Part shown: piece after piece, positions 1 to 6,499 of the stretch
How positions within the stretch are numbered: the first letter of the stretch is position 1
How the letters are laid out: each line of letters starts with the position of its first letter
Assembly: GCA_024278415.1 (NCBI GenBank)
Contig: JAJRTI010000210.1
Span: 1-18,161, forward strand
Length of the DNA stretch: 18,161 nucleotides
From: Planctomycetota bacterium
GTDB taxonomy: Bacteria; Planctomycetota; Brocadiia; JAJRTI01
Reading direction: 5' to 3'
Program-made: the position numbers and the translations under genes
The notes under the pieces: generated by a model
What the model saw: the letters and a program-made list of their open reading frames with translations, nothing else
Database searches by the model: none
Told to the model about the DNA's origin: nothing

Positions 1-822
1 GTGCTGGCCGTGAGCACGATCGTGGGTACGGTGAGCGAAGGGCTATTCACGTGGCCCAAGGGCAAGCCGGCCAACGGCAGCGTGCTCGTGTCAGGCGTCC
101 TCTTTGCGCTCATCCTGCCGCCGACGATCCCGCTCTGGATGGTGGCCGTGGGCATCGCGTTCGCCATCGTCTTCGCCAAGATGGCCTTCGGCGGCTTCGG
201 CGCGAACATCTTCAACCCGGCCATGTCCGGCCGGTGCTTTGTGTACATCTGCTTCCCCATCGCGATGACGGCTCGCTGGGCCGCGCCATCTGGCGCCGCG
301 GGCTTGACCCAATGGAGCGTGGACGCGGTCAGCATGGCTACGCCCTTGGACGCGTTCAAGGCCGGCCAGGCGGTGGACCTTCGGGCTCTGTTCCTCGGCA
401 ACGTGGCCGGCTGCATCGGCGAAACGTCCACGCTGCTGATCCTCCTCGGCGCGGCGTACATGATCTGGAAGAAGACCGCGAGTTGGCAGATCATGGCCGC
501 TTGCGCGACCGGCGGCATCGCCACCTCCGGCGTTCTCGGTCTCATCAGCCCGGACCGCGTCGGGAATCCTCTGTTCCAGTTGCTCGCGGGCGGCTTCGCG
601 TTCGGCTCGGTCTTCATGGCCACCGACCCCATCTCCGCGGCGCGCACGGACATCGGCAAGTGGATCTACGGCCTCATGGTCGGCGCACTCACGGTCGTGT
701 TCCGCGCGTACTCGAACTTCTCCTGCGGGTTCATGTTCGCGATCCTCATCATGAACGCGTTCAACCCGACGATTGATTTGCTTGTCCAGGAGTGGAAGGC
801 CAAGAAGGCCGGCGCAAGATGA
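1..822 (+). CDS. nqrB: Na+-translocating NADH:quinone oxidoreductase subunit B, 5'-truncated by window edge
   Basis: NqrB is the large membrane subunit of the NQR complex. It carries one covalent FMN and forms part of the Na+ path and quinone site. The reading frame is open from base 1, and the visible 273 residues match the middle and C-terminal parts of NqrB (usually about 400 residues), so the true start lies left of the window. Hydrophobic segments follow one another throughout. FALILPPTIPLW (about residues 35-46), NPAMSG (72-77) and GETSTL read as NqrB-type rather than RnfD-type signatures. GGFAFGSVFMATDP, near the end, is typical of the NqrB/RnfD family. The SMATPL stretch places a threonine at about residue 114 (bases 340-342), the expected FMN-phosphodiester site. 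The order B-C-D-E-F downstream supports NQR over RNF. Confidence 0.93.
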   Translation: MLAVSTIVGTVSEGLFTWPKGKPANGSVLVSGVLFALILPPTIPLWMVAVGIAFAIVFAKMAFGGFGANIFNPAMSGRCFVYICFPIAMTARWAAPSGAAGLTQWSVDAVSMATPLDAFKAGQAVDLRALFLGNVAGCIGETSTLLILLGAAYMIWKKTASWQIMAACATGGIATSGVLGLISPDRVGNPLFQLLAGGFAFGSVFMATDPISAARTDIGKWIYGLMVGALTVVFRAYSNFSCGFMFAILIMNAFNPTIDLLVQEWKAKKAGAR

Positions 823-839
823 CGCGCGGCGTGTTGAAT

Positions 840-881
840 TCCGTAATGCGTAAAACGTAAAACGTAAAACGCAAAATGTAA
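840..881 (+). repeat. heptanucleotide tandem repeat (NNCGTAA), six units
   Basis: Six consecutive 7-base units read TCCGTAA, TGCGTAA, AACGTAA, AACGTAA, AACGCAA and AATGTAA. They fill the nqrB-nqrC gap, ending 24 bases before the nqrC start codon. The same CGTAA core recurs in the nqrE-nqrF gap. The function is unknown. Confidence 0.85.
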
Positions 882-905
882 GGTGCGCATCGCTAATCTC
901 GACCC

Positions 906-1535
906 ATGCCCGCATCCCGCAAAGAACAATTCCGGACCGTCGCCAGCGTGGTCGCGATCACGGCCGTGTTCACTGCGCTCGTGGCCACGGTGCAGGCGTT
1001 CACCCGCGACGGCATCCTGGCCAACGAACGGCTCAAGGAAGTGCGCGGCGCGTTCGACGCGTTCGGCATCGAGTACAGCCGCGACATGACCAGCGAGCAA
1101 CTTGAAACGCTTGCCAAGGAACGCCTGAAACCGAAAGCTTTTGGCGGACTGAAAGGCTTTGAGGTCGTGGATGCCAACAGGAAGCGACAGGGCTACATCT
1201 TCCCCATTGCCGGCCCCGGCTTCTGGGGGCCTATATCGGGCTACATCGCTTTGGACACCACGGGCTCGCGGATCGTCGGTATCTCGTTCGTCCGCCACTC
1301 CGAAACGCCCGGCCTCGGCGCGCGCATCACGGAGGACTGGTTCCGGCGGCAGTTTGTAGGCAAAACAACCGAGCCCCCGCCGGGACAGGCCCGCGCCATC
1401 CGCTTCGTCCAGGAAGGCAAGCCCAAAGGCCCGAACGACGTGGACGCGATCACCGGCGCCACCGGCACGAGCCGCGGCGTCGAGAAGTTCCTGAACGACA
1501 ACCTCGCCCGAATCCGCGCAGCGATGACACGATAG
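906..1535 (+). CDS. nqrC: Na+-translocating NADH:quinone oxidoreductase subunit C
   Basis: NqrC is a membrane-anchored periplasmic-side flavoprotein that passes electrons between the NqrF/DE cluster and NqrB. The 209-residue product has one N-terminal membrane helix (about residues 10-31) and then a soluble FMN_bind domain. GFWGPISGYIALD (about 105-117) and HSETPGLGARI (about 131-141) are family landmarks. The flavinylation motif DAITGATGTS places the acceptor threonine at residue 186 (bases 1461-1463), the site modified by ApbE-type flavin transferases. The product is shorter than the roughly 260 residues of Vibrio NqrC. The start follows a heptamer repeat and a short C run, with no Shine-Dalgarno. 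The stop codon abuts the nqrD start directly. Confidence 0.93.
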   Translation: MPASRKEQFRTVASVVAITAVFTALVATVQAFTRDGILANERLKEVRGAFDAFGIEYSRDMTSEQLETLAKERLKPKAFGGLKGFEVVDANRKRQGYIFPIAGPGFWGPISGYIALDTTGSRIVGISFVRHSETPGLGARITEDWFRRQFVGKTTEPPPGQARAIRFVQEGKPKGPNDVDAITGATGTSRGVEKFLNDNLARIRAAMTR

Positions 1536-2165
1536 ATGCAATCTCCCTCACAAAGCGTGAAGACGAAGGACCTGGTCGCCCAGGGTCTTTGGGGCAACAA
1601 CCCGGTCTTCCGGCAGTTGCTGGGCATCTGCTCCACGCTCGCGGTGACGAACCTGCTGATGAACACGCTCGTCATGGGCGTGGGGCTCATCTACGTGACC
1701 GCGATGTCGAGCCTGACCGTCTCCCTCCTTCGCAAGGTCATCCCCACGCGCATCCGCATGATGGCGCAGGTGCTCATCATTGCCGCGTACGTGATCATCC
1801 TCGACCTGCTGCTCAAGCGCTTCGCCCCGGACATCAGCGACGAACTGGGCGCGTACGTGGGGCTCATCATCACCAACTGCATCATCATGGGCCGGTGCGA
1901 AGGCTTTGCGCGCAGCAACACGCCCTGGCCGTCGTTTGTGGACGGCCTTGCGATGGGCGCGGGGTACACGCTTGTGCTGCTGTGCATCGCGTTCGTGCGC
2001 GAGCTGCTCGGCGCGGGCACGCTCTTCGGCGTCCAGGTGCTCGGCGACTGGTGGACGCCGTGGATCATCATGGTCATGCCGCCCGCGGGCTTCTTCATGC
2101 TCGCCGCGTTCATCTGGATCGTGCGCGGGTGCTGGCCTCCCCCTGAGGAAGCAGGAGCCAAGTGA
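1536..2165 (+). CDS. nqrD: Na+-translocating NADH:quinone oxidoreductase subunit D
   Basis: NqrD is an integral membrane subunit with about six helices. It pairs with NqrE in an inverted arrangement around an intramembrane 2Fe-2S cluster. The 209-residue product begins with LWGNNPVFRQLLGICS, and LIITNCIIMGRCEGFA sits near the middle. Cys32 and Cys115 match the positions of the NqrD cluster ligands known from Vibrio. The FVRELLGAGTLFG segment (about residues 154-166) and the C-terminal FFMLAAFIWIVR helix are also typical. RnfE is the close homologue, but the operon order and NqrF neighbour favour NqrD. The ATG starts immediately after the nqrC stop, implying translational coupling. Confidence 0.93.
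   Translation: MQSPSQSVKTKDLVAQGLWGNNPVFRQLLGICSTLAVTNLLMNTLVMGVGLIYVTAMSSLTVSLLRKVIPTRIRMMAQVLIIAAYVIILDLLLKRFAPDISDELGAYVGLIITNCIIMGRCEGFARSNTPWPSFVDGLAMGAGYTLVLLCIAFVRELLGAGTLFGVQVLGDWWTPWIIMVMPPAGFFMLAAFIWIVRGCWPPPEEAGAK
2152..2157 (+). promoter_or_regulatory. Shine-Dalgarno deciding the nqrE start
   Basis: CAGGAG lies 7 bases before the ATG at 2165, inside the end of nqrD. It favours this ATG over the in-frame GTG at 2162. Confidence 0.7.
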
Positions 2166-2752
2166 TGGAACTCAACGCCGGCGTCATCTTCTTCGCCGCG
2201 ATCTTCACGAACAACATCCTCCTCTCCAACTTCTTGGGGATGTGTCCGTTCCTCGCGTGCTCGACCAAGGTCAAGTCCGCGGCCGGGCTCGGCCTCGCGG
2301 TCACCTTCGTGCTCACGTGCACCGCGCCGCTGAACTACCTCGTGTATCACGGCGTCCTCGTGCCGCTCGGCCTCGAATACCTCCGCTTCATCGTGTTCAT
2401 CATCGTCATCGCCGCGTTCGTGCAGTTCGTGGAGATGGTCATCGAACGCGTATCTCCGGCGTTGTACATGACGCTCGGCATCTTCCTGCCGCTCATCACC
2501 GTCAACTGCGCGATCCTCGGAGTTTCGCTGTTCCTCGTGATCCGCGGGTATACGCTCCTGCAATCGCTCGCGTTCGGCGCGGGCGGGGGCCTCGGCTGGG
2601 CCATGGCCATCGTCGCCATGGCCGGCATCCGCGAGCGGCTCAAGGAGAGCGCCATCCCCGCGCCGCTCCGCGGCCCTGGCATCGCGCTCATCATCGCCGG
2701 CCTCATGGCGATGGGTTTCACAGGTTTCAGCGGGATGATTCAGATTCAGTGA
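2165..2752 (+). CDS. nqrE: Na+-translocating NADH:quinone oxidoreductase subunit E
   Basis: NqrE is the sister membrane subunit of NqrD. The product has 195 residues from this ATG, which overlaps the nqrD stop by one base (TGATG). The N-terminus reads FTNNILLSNFLGMCPFLACS, and ITVNCAILGVSLFL comes later. Cys27 and Cys115 correspond to the NqrE ligands of the intramembrane iron-sulfur cluster described for Vibrio NQR. GAGGGLGWAMAIVAMAGIRERL (family-typical, about residues 137-158) precedes the last helix. RnfA is the homologue in RNF complexes. An in-frame GTG three bases upstream would add one methionine, but the ribosome-binding site spacing favours the ATG. Confidence 0.94.
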   Translation: MELNAGVIFFAAIFTNNILLSNFLGMCPFLACSTKVKSAAGLGLAVTFVLTCTAPLNYLVYHGVLVPLGLEYLRFIVFIIVIAAFVQFVEMVIERVSPALYMTLGIFLPLITVNCAILGVSLFLVIRGYTLLQSLAFGAGGGLGWAMAIVAMAGIRERLKESAIPAPLRGPGIALIIAGLMAMGFTGFSGMIQIQ

Positions 2753-2866
2753 GACGTAATGCGTAAAGCGTAAAACGTAATGCGTAAAGATGGGCCGTGC
2801 TCTCGCACCTTACGCTTTACGTCTTTACGTTTTACGCATTACGTTTTACGAGTTACGTTTTACGCA
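2753..2866 (+). repeat. inverted pair of heptanucleotide repeat arrays between nqrE and nqrF
   Basis: The left array (2753-2787) is five units of NNCGTAA. The right array (2810-2866) is eight units of TTACGNN with one extra T at 2824. They are separated by 22 bases. Bases 2774-2787 are perfectly complementary to 2832-2845, and the outer units keep about 5 of 7 pairs, so a long imperfect RNA stem could form just upstream of nqrF. Confidence 0.88.
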
Positions 2867-2877
2867 TTGTGCCCCCC

Positions 2878-3978
2878 ATGCTCGCATCGATCCTCATCGC
2901 CACACTCGTCGTGACCGCGCTCGCCGCGGTGCTCGCGGTGTTGCTGGTCATTGCCGACGCGACACTGTCCAACTACGGCCCGTGCACGCTGACCATCAAC
3001 AGCGACAAGGAGCTGACCGTCGAGGGCGGCGACGCGCTGCTGGCCACGCTGCTCAGCCATGACATCTTCATCCCGTCTTCTTGCGGCGGCCGGGGGAGCT
3101 GCGCGCTCTGCAAGGTCAAGGTGCTCGACGGCGCTGGCCCGGTGCTGCCTACGGAAGAGCCCCACCTCGCGCCGCAGGAAATCGAAGACCGCGTCCGCCT
3201 GTCCTGCCAGATCAAGGTCCGCAACGACCTGGTCCTCGAAATCCCAGAGGAGCTGCTGTCGGTCCGGCGCTTCCGAGGCACTGTGGACAAGCTCGTCGAC
3301 CTCACACACGACATCAAGCTGCTGCGCATCAAGCTTATCGAGCCGAACACCATCGATTTCGAAGCCGGGCAATACGCGCAACTGGAGACGCCCGCGTACG
3401 GCGACAACCCGGATCCCGTGTATCGCGCGTACTCGATCGCGTCGCCGCCCAGCCTGACGGACAGCATCGAGCTGTGCATCCGATTGGTCCCCGGCGGCAT
3501 CTGCACCACGTGGGTGCACACGGCGCTTCAAGAAGGCGACGAGGTATACTTCAACGGGCCGTACGGCGAGTTCCACCTCACGGACACGGACCGCGGAGTG
3601 GTGTTCGTGGCCGGCGGCTCGGGCTTGGCTCCGATTCGGTCGATTCTCATGGATATGATCGAGAAGGGCATCGACCGGCAAGCGGCGTTTTACTTTGGGG
3701 CAGTGAATGAAAAGGATTTGTACTACGTGGACGAGATGCGCGCGCTCGAACAAAAACTGCCCCGCTTCAAGTTCGTGCCGGCCCTGAGCGGCGAGGACAT
3801 CGACGGCTGGGACGGCGAACGCGGGCTCATCACCGACGTGCTCGACCGCCTGGAGCCCGACCTCCAGGACAAAGAAGCCTACCTTTGCGGCAGCCCCGGC
3901 ATGATCGACGCCTGCGTGAAGGTCATGACCGGCCACGGCCTACCCGAGGACCGTATCTTCTACGACAAGTTCGCCTAG
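2878..3978 (+). CDS. nqrF: Na+-translocating NADH:quinone oxidoreductase subunit F
   Basis: NqrF is the NADH-oxidising entry subunit, anchored by one helix (about residues 4-26). A ferredoxin-like 2Fe-2S domain and a ferredoxin-reductase domain follow. Cluster ligands Cys69, Cys75, Cys78 and Cys110 give the C-x5-C-x2-C-x31-C pattern. RAYS (183-186) is the FAD-binding motif, and GGSGLAP (246-252) marks the NADH-binding lobe. The product ends in YDKFA. At 366 residues it is shorter than the roughly 407 of Vibrio, missing the insertion in the FAD domain before RAYS. I chose the ATG at 2878 because the frame upstream only translates the heptamer repeats. The start has no Shine-Dalgarno, and a C run precedes it. 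Confidence 0.93.
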   Translation: MLASILIATLVVTALAAVLAVLLVIADATLSNYGPCTLTINSDKELTVEGGDALLATLLSHDIFIPSSCGGRGSCALCKVKVLDGAGPVLPTEEPHLAPQEIEDRVRLSCQIKVRNDLVLEIPEELLSVRRFRGTVDKLVDLTHDIKLLRIKLIEPNTIDFEAGQYAQLETPAYGDNPDPVYRAYSIASPPSLTDSIELCIRLVPGGICTTWVHTALQEGDEVYFNGPYGEFHLTDTDRGVVFVAGGSGLAPIRSILMDMIEKGIDRQAAFYFGAVNEKDLYYVDEMRALEQKLPRFKFVPALSGEDIDGWDGERGLITDVLDRLEPDLQDKEAYLCGSPGMIDACVKVMTGHGLPEDRIFYDKFA

Positions 3979-3984
3979 CCTCTC

Positions 3985-4512
3985 ATGAAGCAGACACCGG
4001 AACTCCTCGAAGCCGAACGCCAGATGCGGCCAGGCATGGTCTCGCGCGAGGGCTTCCTCGACGCCGACGCGCGGCCCCTACGCCGCATCCTGGAAGAGGA
4101 TGACGCCCGCGTCGCCGCACTGGGGCTGACGCACCAGCAGATCGCGGACCGCCTGCGCTATTTCGCGGACCATGCCAAGCGCCGGCTGGGCGCGCGCTGC
4201 GTCGTGGACAACGTCTACCAAGTGCAGGAGCACGAAGTGCGCGGCCGCATCCACTGCCCTTGGCCCCATCCGAGCGCGTTCGTCAAGAACGCGATCTTCC
4301 TCCAGCGCTTGGACACGGGCGAAGAGCTGCGCTGGAGCGATCTGCACGTGCACATGATTGAGGCCCACGGCTTCTACGAGGGCGAGGGGAGCGCGTGGCG
4401 CTTGGCGCCGGAGAAACTCAAGCGCGTGCTGGGGCTCGGCCCCATTGGCAACCCAGACTGTGCAATCGGGCCGGCGCCACCTGCGTGTAACGATGGTGCC
4501 GGCCCAACGTGA
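3985..4512 (+). CDS. conserved-looking hypothetical protein
   Basis: I do not recognise a named family. The 175-residue soluble product starts 6 bases after the nqrF stop, so it is probably co-transcribed. The N-terminus is acidic and helical. The central part has a basic helix (DHAKRRLGARC), then HCPWPHP, then SDLHVHMIEAHGFYEGEGS (about residues 112-133), a His-rich stretch that looks conserved and might bind metal. The final 20 or so residues (after about 152) are Pro/Gly/Ala-rich and are encoded by a palindrome at 4468-4505, so the natural C-terminus may be shorter. The start has no clear Shine-Dalgarno. Codon use matches its neighbours. The link to NQR is positional only. Confidence 0.7.
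   Translation: MKQTPELLEAERQMRPGMVSREGFLDADARPLRRILEEDDARVAALGLTHQQIADRLRYFADHAKRRLGARCVVDNVYQVQEHEVRGRIHCPWPHPSAFVKNAIFLQRLDTGEELRWSDLHVHMIEAHGFYEGEGSAWRLAPEKLKRVLGLGPIGNPDCAIGPAPPACNDGAGPT
4468..4505 (+). repeat. palindrome overlapping the 3' end of the upstream gene
   Basis: GGGCCGGC (4468-4475) is complementary to GCCGGCCC (4498-4505), with a further ACC/GGT pairing inside and a loop of about 13 bases. It ends 7 bases before the stop codon's last base. It could act as a factor-independent termination hairpin, but no T run follows. It may instead be a REP-type insertion. Confidence 0.65.
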
Positions 4513-4524
4513 ATCTAAAAACGC

Positions 4525-4553
4525 TTGACTTGCCAAAAATCGGCTGATATAGT
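4525..4553 (+). promoter_or_regulatory. sigma70-like promoter upstream of the HEAT-repeat gene
   Basis: TTGACT (4525-4530) and TATAGT (4548-4553) are separated by exactly 17 bases, in an AT-richer patch than the surroundings. Transcription would begin near 4560 and run into the secreted HEAT-repeat gene. Confidence 0.7.
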
Positions 4554-4643
4554 ACGGCCACTCACGCGCCAACACGACAGGAGGGGCCGTGGGAACGCTG
4601 CCCCCGCCGCTCTTTAGCCGCATGCAAACGGGATGCTACCAAC

Positions 4644-6107
4644 ATGCACAGGCTCATTTGTTTCTGCTTGACGATCTGTCTGCTCGCCGGCTTTGTCGCC
4701 TCGCTTCAGGCTGAGGAGGCCGACAAGATCATGGAGGAGGTGCGCACGGGCCTCATCCGCCCCAACCCCAATAAGCCCGATGGGGGAATTGCGGATCGGC
4801 CCAAGAAACGGGCCGCCCTGGAGTTCAAGTACGGCCCCAAGGTCATGCCCGCGTACCTCGACCTCGCACACCACAAAGACGAAAACGTGCGCATGAACGC
4901 GGTCCTGGGAATCGGGGATGTGCTCGCCATGCGGCGCCTCTCCCCAGAAGTTCTGGATGCCTTGGCGAAGCAGGCGCAGCCAGTCGTGCTAGACCGGCTC
5001 AGCGACCCTTCCTTCTCCGTGCGCTATTCGGCCATGACCGTCGCCGGCGTCGTCTACGTCAGGCAGAAAGATAGAGACCCCATCACGATCAATCGCCTGC
5101 TGGGCATCATGTTCAGCAGGCGTCCGGGCGTGGAGAAGGCCGGGGCCGCCCGAGGGCTGAGACAACTGCCAACCCTCATGGTGGGCGACGTCGCCACGGA
5201 AGACCCCAAGCGCGCAGAGGCCGTCATTGCACAGGTGCGCAAATGGTACATGGCGAACAGGGACAGGCTCAAGCTCATTTCTCTTCGGCCGAAGGAGGAT
5301 CTGCTCGCCGCTTTGCAGAGCCAGAAGCCCGAGGAACGACTCCAGGCGCTCGACGAAATCCAGGCGCGCGGCGAAGCGATCTTCGTGCCGCCCGTGCTCA
5401 ACTTGCTAAAGACGGAGAAAGACGCGAAGGTCTGCGCCGCAGCCACTCAAGCCGTCAACGCTCTGTCCGGCCTGCCGATCCACATTGCCGTGACCACCCC
5501 CGCGCCTAAGCGGGCGAGAATCATCACCCGCTGGAAGGCTTGGAGGCAAGTCCAGCCCGCTATCCGGACTCTGGAGGAAGGCAACCCCGCCCAGCGAGAC
5601 GCGGCCGCGCGCACACTCGCAGGGGTAACGGAGCCAACCGTCAAGAACAGCGTCGTGGACGTCCTGGCCCGGCACATTATCACCGAAAAGGACGTGAAGA
5701 CGACCGAGACGATCCTCAAGACCCTTCAAACACTAACGGGCGAAGCCGTCCTCGGGTTCAAGCCCGCCCTCACCGCGGCGCAACGCACCGAACGCATCCA
5801 ACGCTGGCGGCTCTGGGCGCATGCCGCACCCAAGGTCAAGGCCGCTCTCGCCGAGAAGGATCCGGCCAAGCGGGCGGAAGCCATTCGCTCGCTCGCTCAG
5901 TACAAGCACGCCAAGGTCGTCGACGCGCTCGTCGCCCAACTGAAGGTGGAGAAAGCGGAGGCCACGATCCCTGCCATCACGCGCACGATCCAAGAAATCA
6001 CGCGGCTTGGCTTGGCTGTCGTGCCGGGCATGAACGCGCAGGAGGTGCAGAACGCGATCGACGACTTCATGGTGTCGTGGAAGGAACAGCGGAAAAACTA
6101 CGAATAG
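4644..6107 (+). CDS. secreted HEAT-repeat protein with 91-residue units
   Basis: The 487-residue product has a signal peptide: a short basic N-region, a hydrophobic core at about residues 4-20, and likely cleavage after LQA at 23. It should therefore be exported. The rest is alpha-helical HEAT-type repeats. In the C-terminal half, longer units of HEAT helices end in an R-x-x-R-W-x-x-W style motif: RWKAW at 296-300, RWRLW at 387-391, and a degenerate VSWK with Trp479. The Trp-to-Trp spacing is exactly 91 twice. An earlier related end (RKWYMANR, Trp201) lies 96 residues before the first. Such Trp-ended HEAT units are common in planctomycete-type exported proteins and usually act as protein-binding scaffolds. 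No catalytic motif is visible. It has its own promoter. The next gene starts 7 bases downstream. Confidence 0.8.
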   Translation: MHRLICFCLTICLLAGFVASLQAEEADKIMEEVRTGLIRPNPNKPDGGIADRPKKRAALEFKYGPKVMPAYLDLAHHKDENVRMNAVLGIGDVLAMRRLSPEVLDALAKQAQPVVLDRLSDPSFSVRYSAMTVAGVVYVRQKDRDPITINRLLGIMFSRRPGVEKAGAARGLRQLPTLMVGDVATEDPKRAEAVIAQVRKWYMANRDRLKLISLRPKEDLLAALQSQKPEERLQALDEIQARGEAIFVPPVLNLLKTEKDAKVCAAATQAVNALSGLPIHIAVTTPAPKRARIITRWKAWRQVQPAIRTLEEGNPAQRDAAARTLAGVTEPTVKNSVVDVLARHIITEKDVKTTETILKTLQTLTGEAVLGFKPALTAAQRTERIQRWRLWAHAAPKVKAALAEKDPAKRAEAIRSLAQYKHAKVVDALVAQLKVEKAEATIPAITRTIQEITRLGLAVVPGMNAQEVQNAIDDFMVSWKEQRKNYE

Positions 6108-6114
6108 GGGCGCC

Positions 6115-6474
6115 ATGGTGGCAGCAAGTCCTCACCCTGAAACGGGCGGCCTGCGCGAACGCTTCGTCTCGGGCTGGCGGCACGCGTTCGCCGTCAAGGG
6201 AGAAGCCGACGAATTGACCGCCGAGGAGCGCGAACTTCTCGACCGCCTCGCCCTGGCTGTCGTGCGCCGCGGCATGGCCGCGCCCGCGACGATGCTCCTC
6301 GACTCCGTGCGCCCCATGAACTTCATCGGCAGCCAAGCGCTGGCATTCTTCGAGCCCTTGCTCGCCGCGGTTTTCGACCCCGCCAGATGCGAGCAGTGCC
6401 GCCAGCTCATAGCCAAGCGCGACGCCATCCCCGCTCTCATCAAAACCATCGAGCGACACCAGTCTGACCACTGA
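6115..6474 (+). CDS. small conserved-looking hypothetical protein beside the GlmL-like gene
   Basis: The 119-residue soluble product has no named family that I can assign with certainty. Its core, GMAAPATMLLDSVRPMNFIGSQALAFF (about residues 53-79, read as key motifs APA, SVRP, NFIGSQ), looks like a conserved amphipathic or semi-hydrophobic helix pair. A C-x2-C pair (Cys92, Cys95) follows. The gene lies 7 bases after the HEAT gene and 25 bases before the GlmL-like gene. I recall small proteins with an NF(I/L)GSQ motif near GlmL/MutL-type genes, so partnership with the downstream ATPase is plausible, but that is inference. The last four residues (QSDH) are encoded by the start of a heptamer repeat array. 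Confidence 0.7.
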   Translation: MVAASPHPETGGLRERFVSGWRHAFAVKGEADELTAEERELLDRLALAVVRRGMAAPATMLLDSVRPMNFIGSQALAFFEPLLAAVFDPARCEQCRQLIAKRDAIPALIKTIERHQSDH

Positions 6475-6497
6475 CTTCTGACTTCTGACTTCTGCCC
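6463..6497 (+). repeat. heptanucleotide tandem repeat (TCTGACT), five units
   Basis: The units are TCTGACC, ACTGACT, TCTGACT, TCTGACT and TCTGCCC. The array begins inside the 3' end of the upstream gene, contributes its stop codon, and ends in a C run 2 bases before the GTG start at 6500. The period and position match the CGTAA arrays, but the sequence is unrelated. Confidence 0.85.
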
Positions 6498-6499
6498 CC

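Noticed and set aside
91..915. Long minus-strand frames across nqr and other genes
   Set aside because: They are antisense shadows typical of GC-rich codon use, with His/Arg/Asp-rich low-complexity translations.
2797..2877. Longer nqrF start at 2797
   Set aside because: The extra residues only translate the heptamer repeats. The membrane helix expected at the N-terminus begins directly after the ATG at 2878.
1..3978. RNF complex instead of NQR
   Set aside because: The last gene is an NqrF-type ferredoxin plus flavin reductase, not RnfB, and the order and NqrB-type motifs fit NQR.
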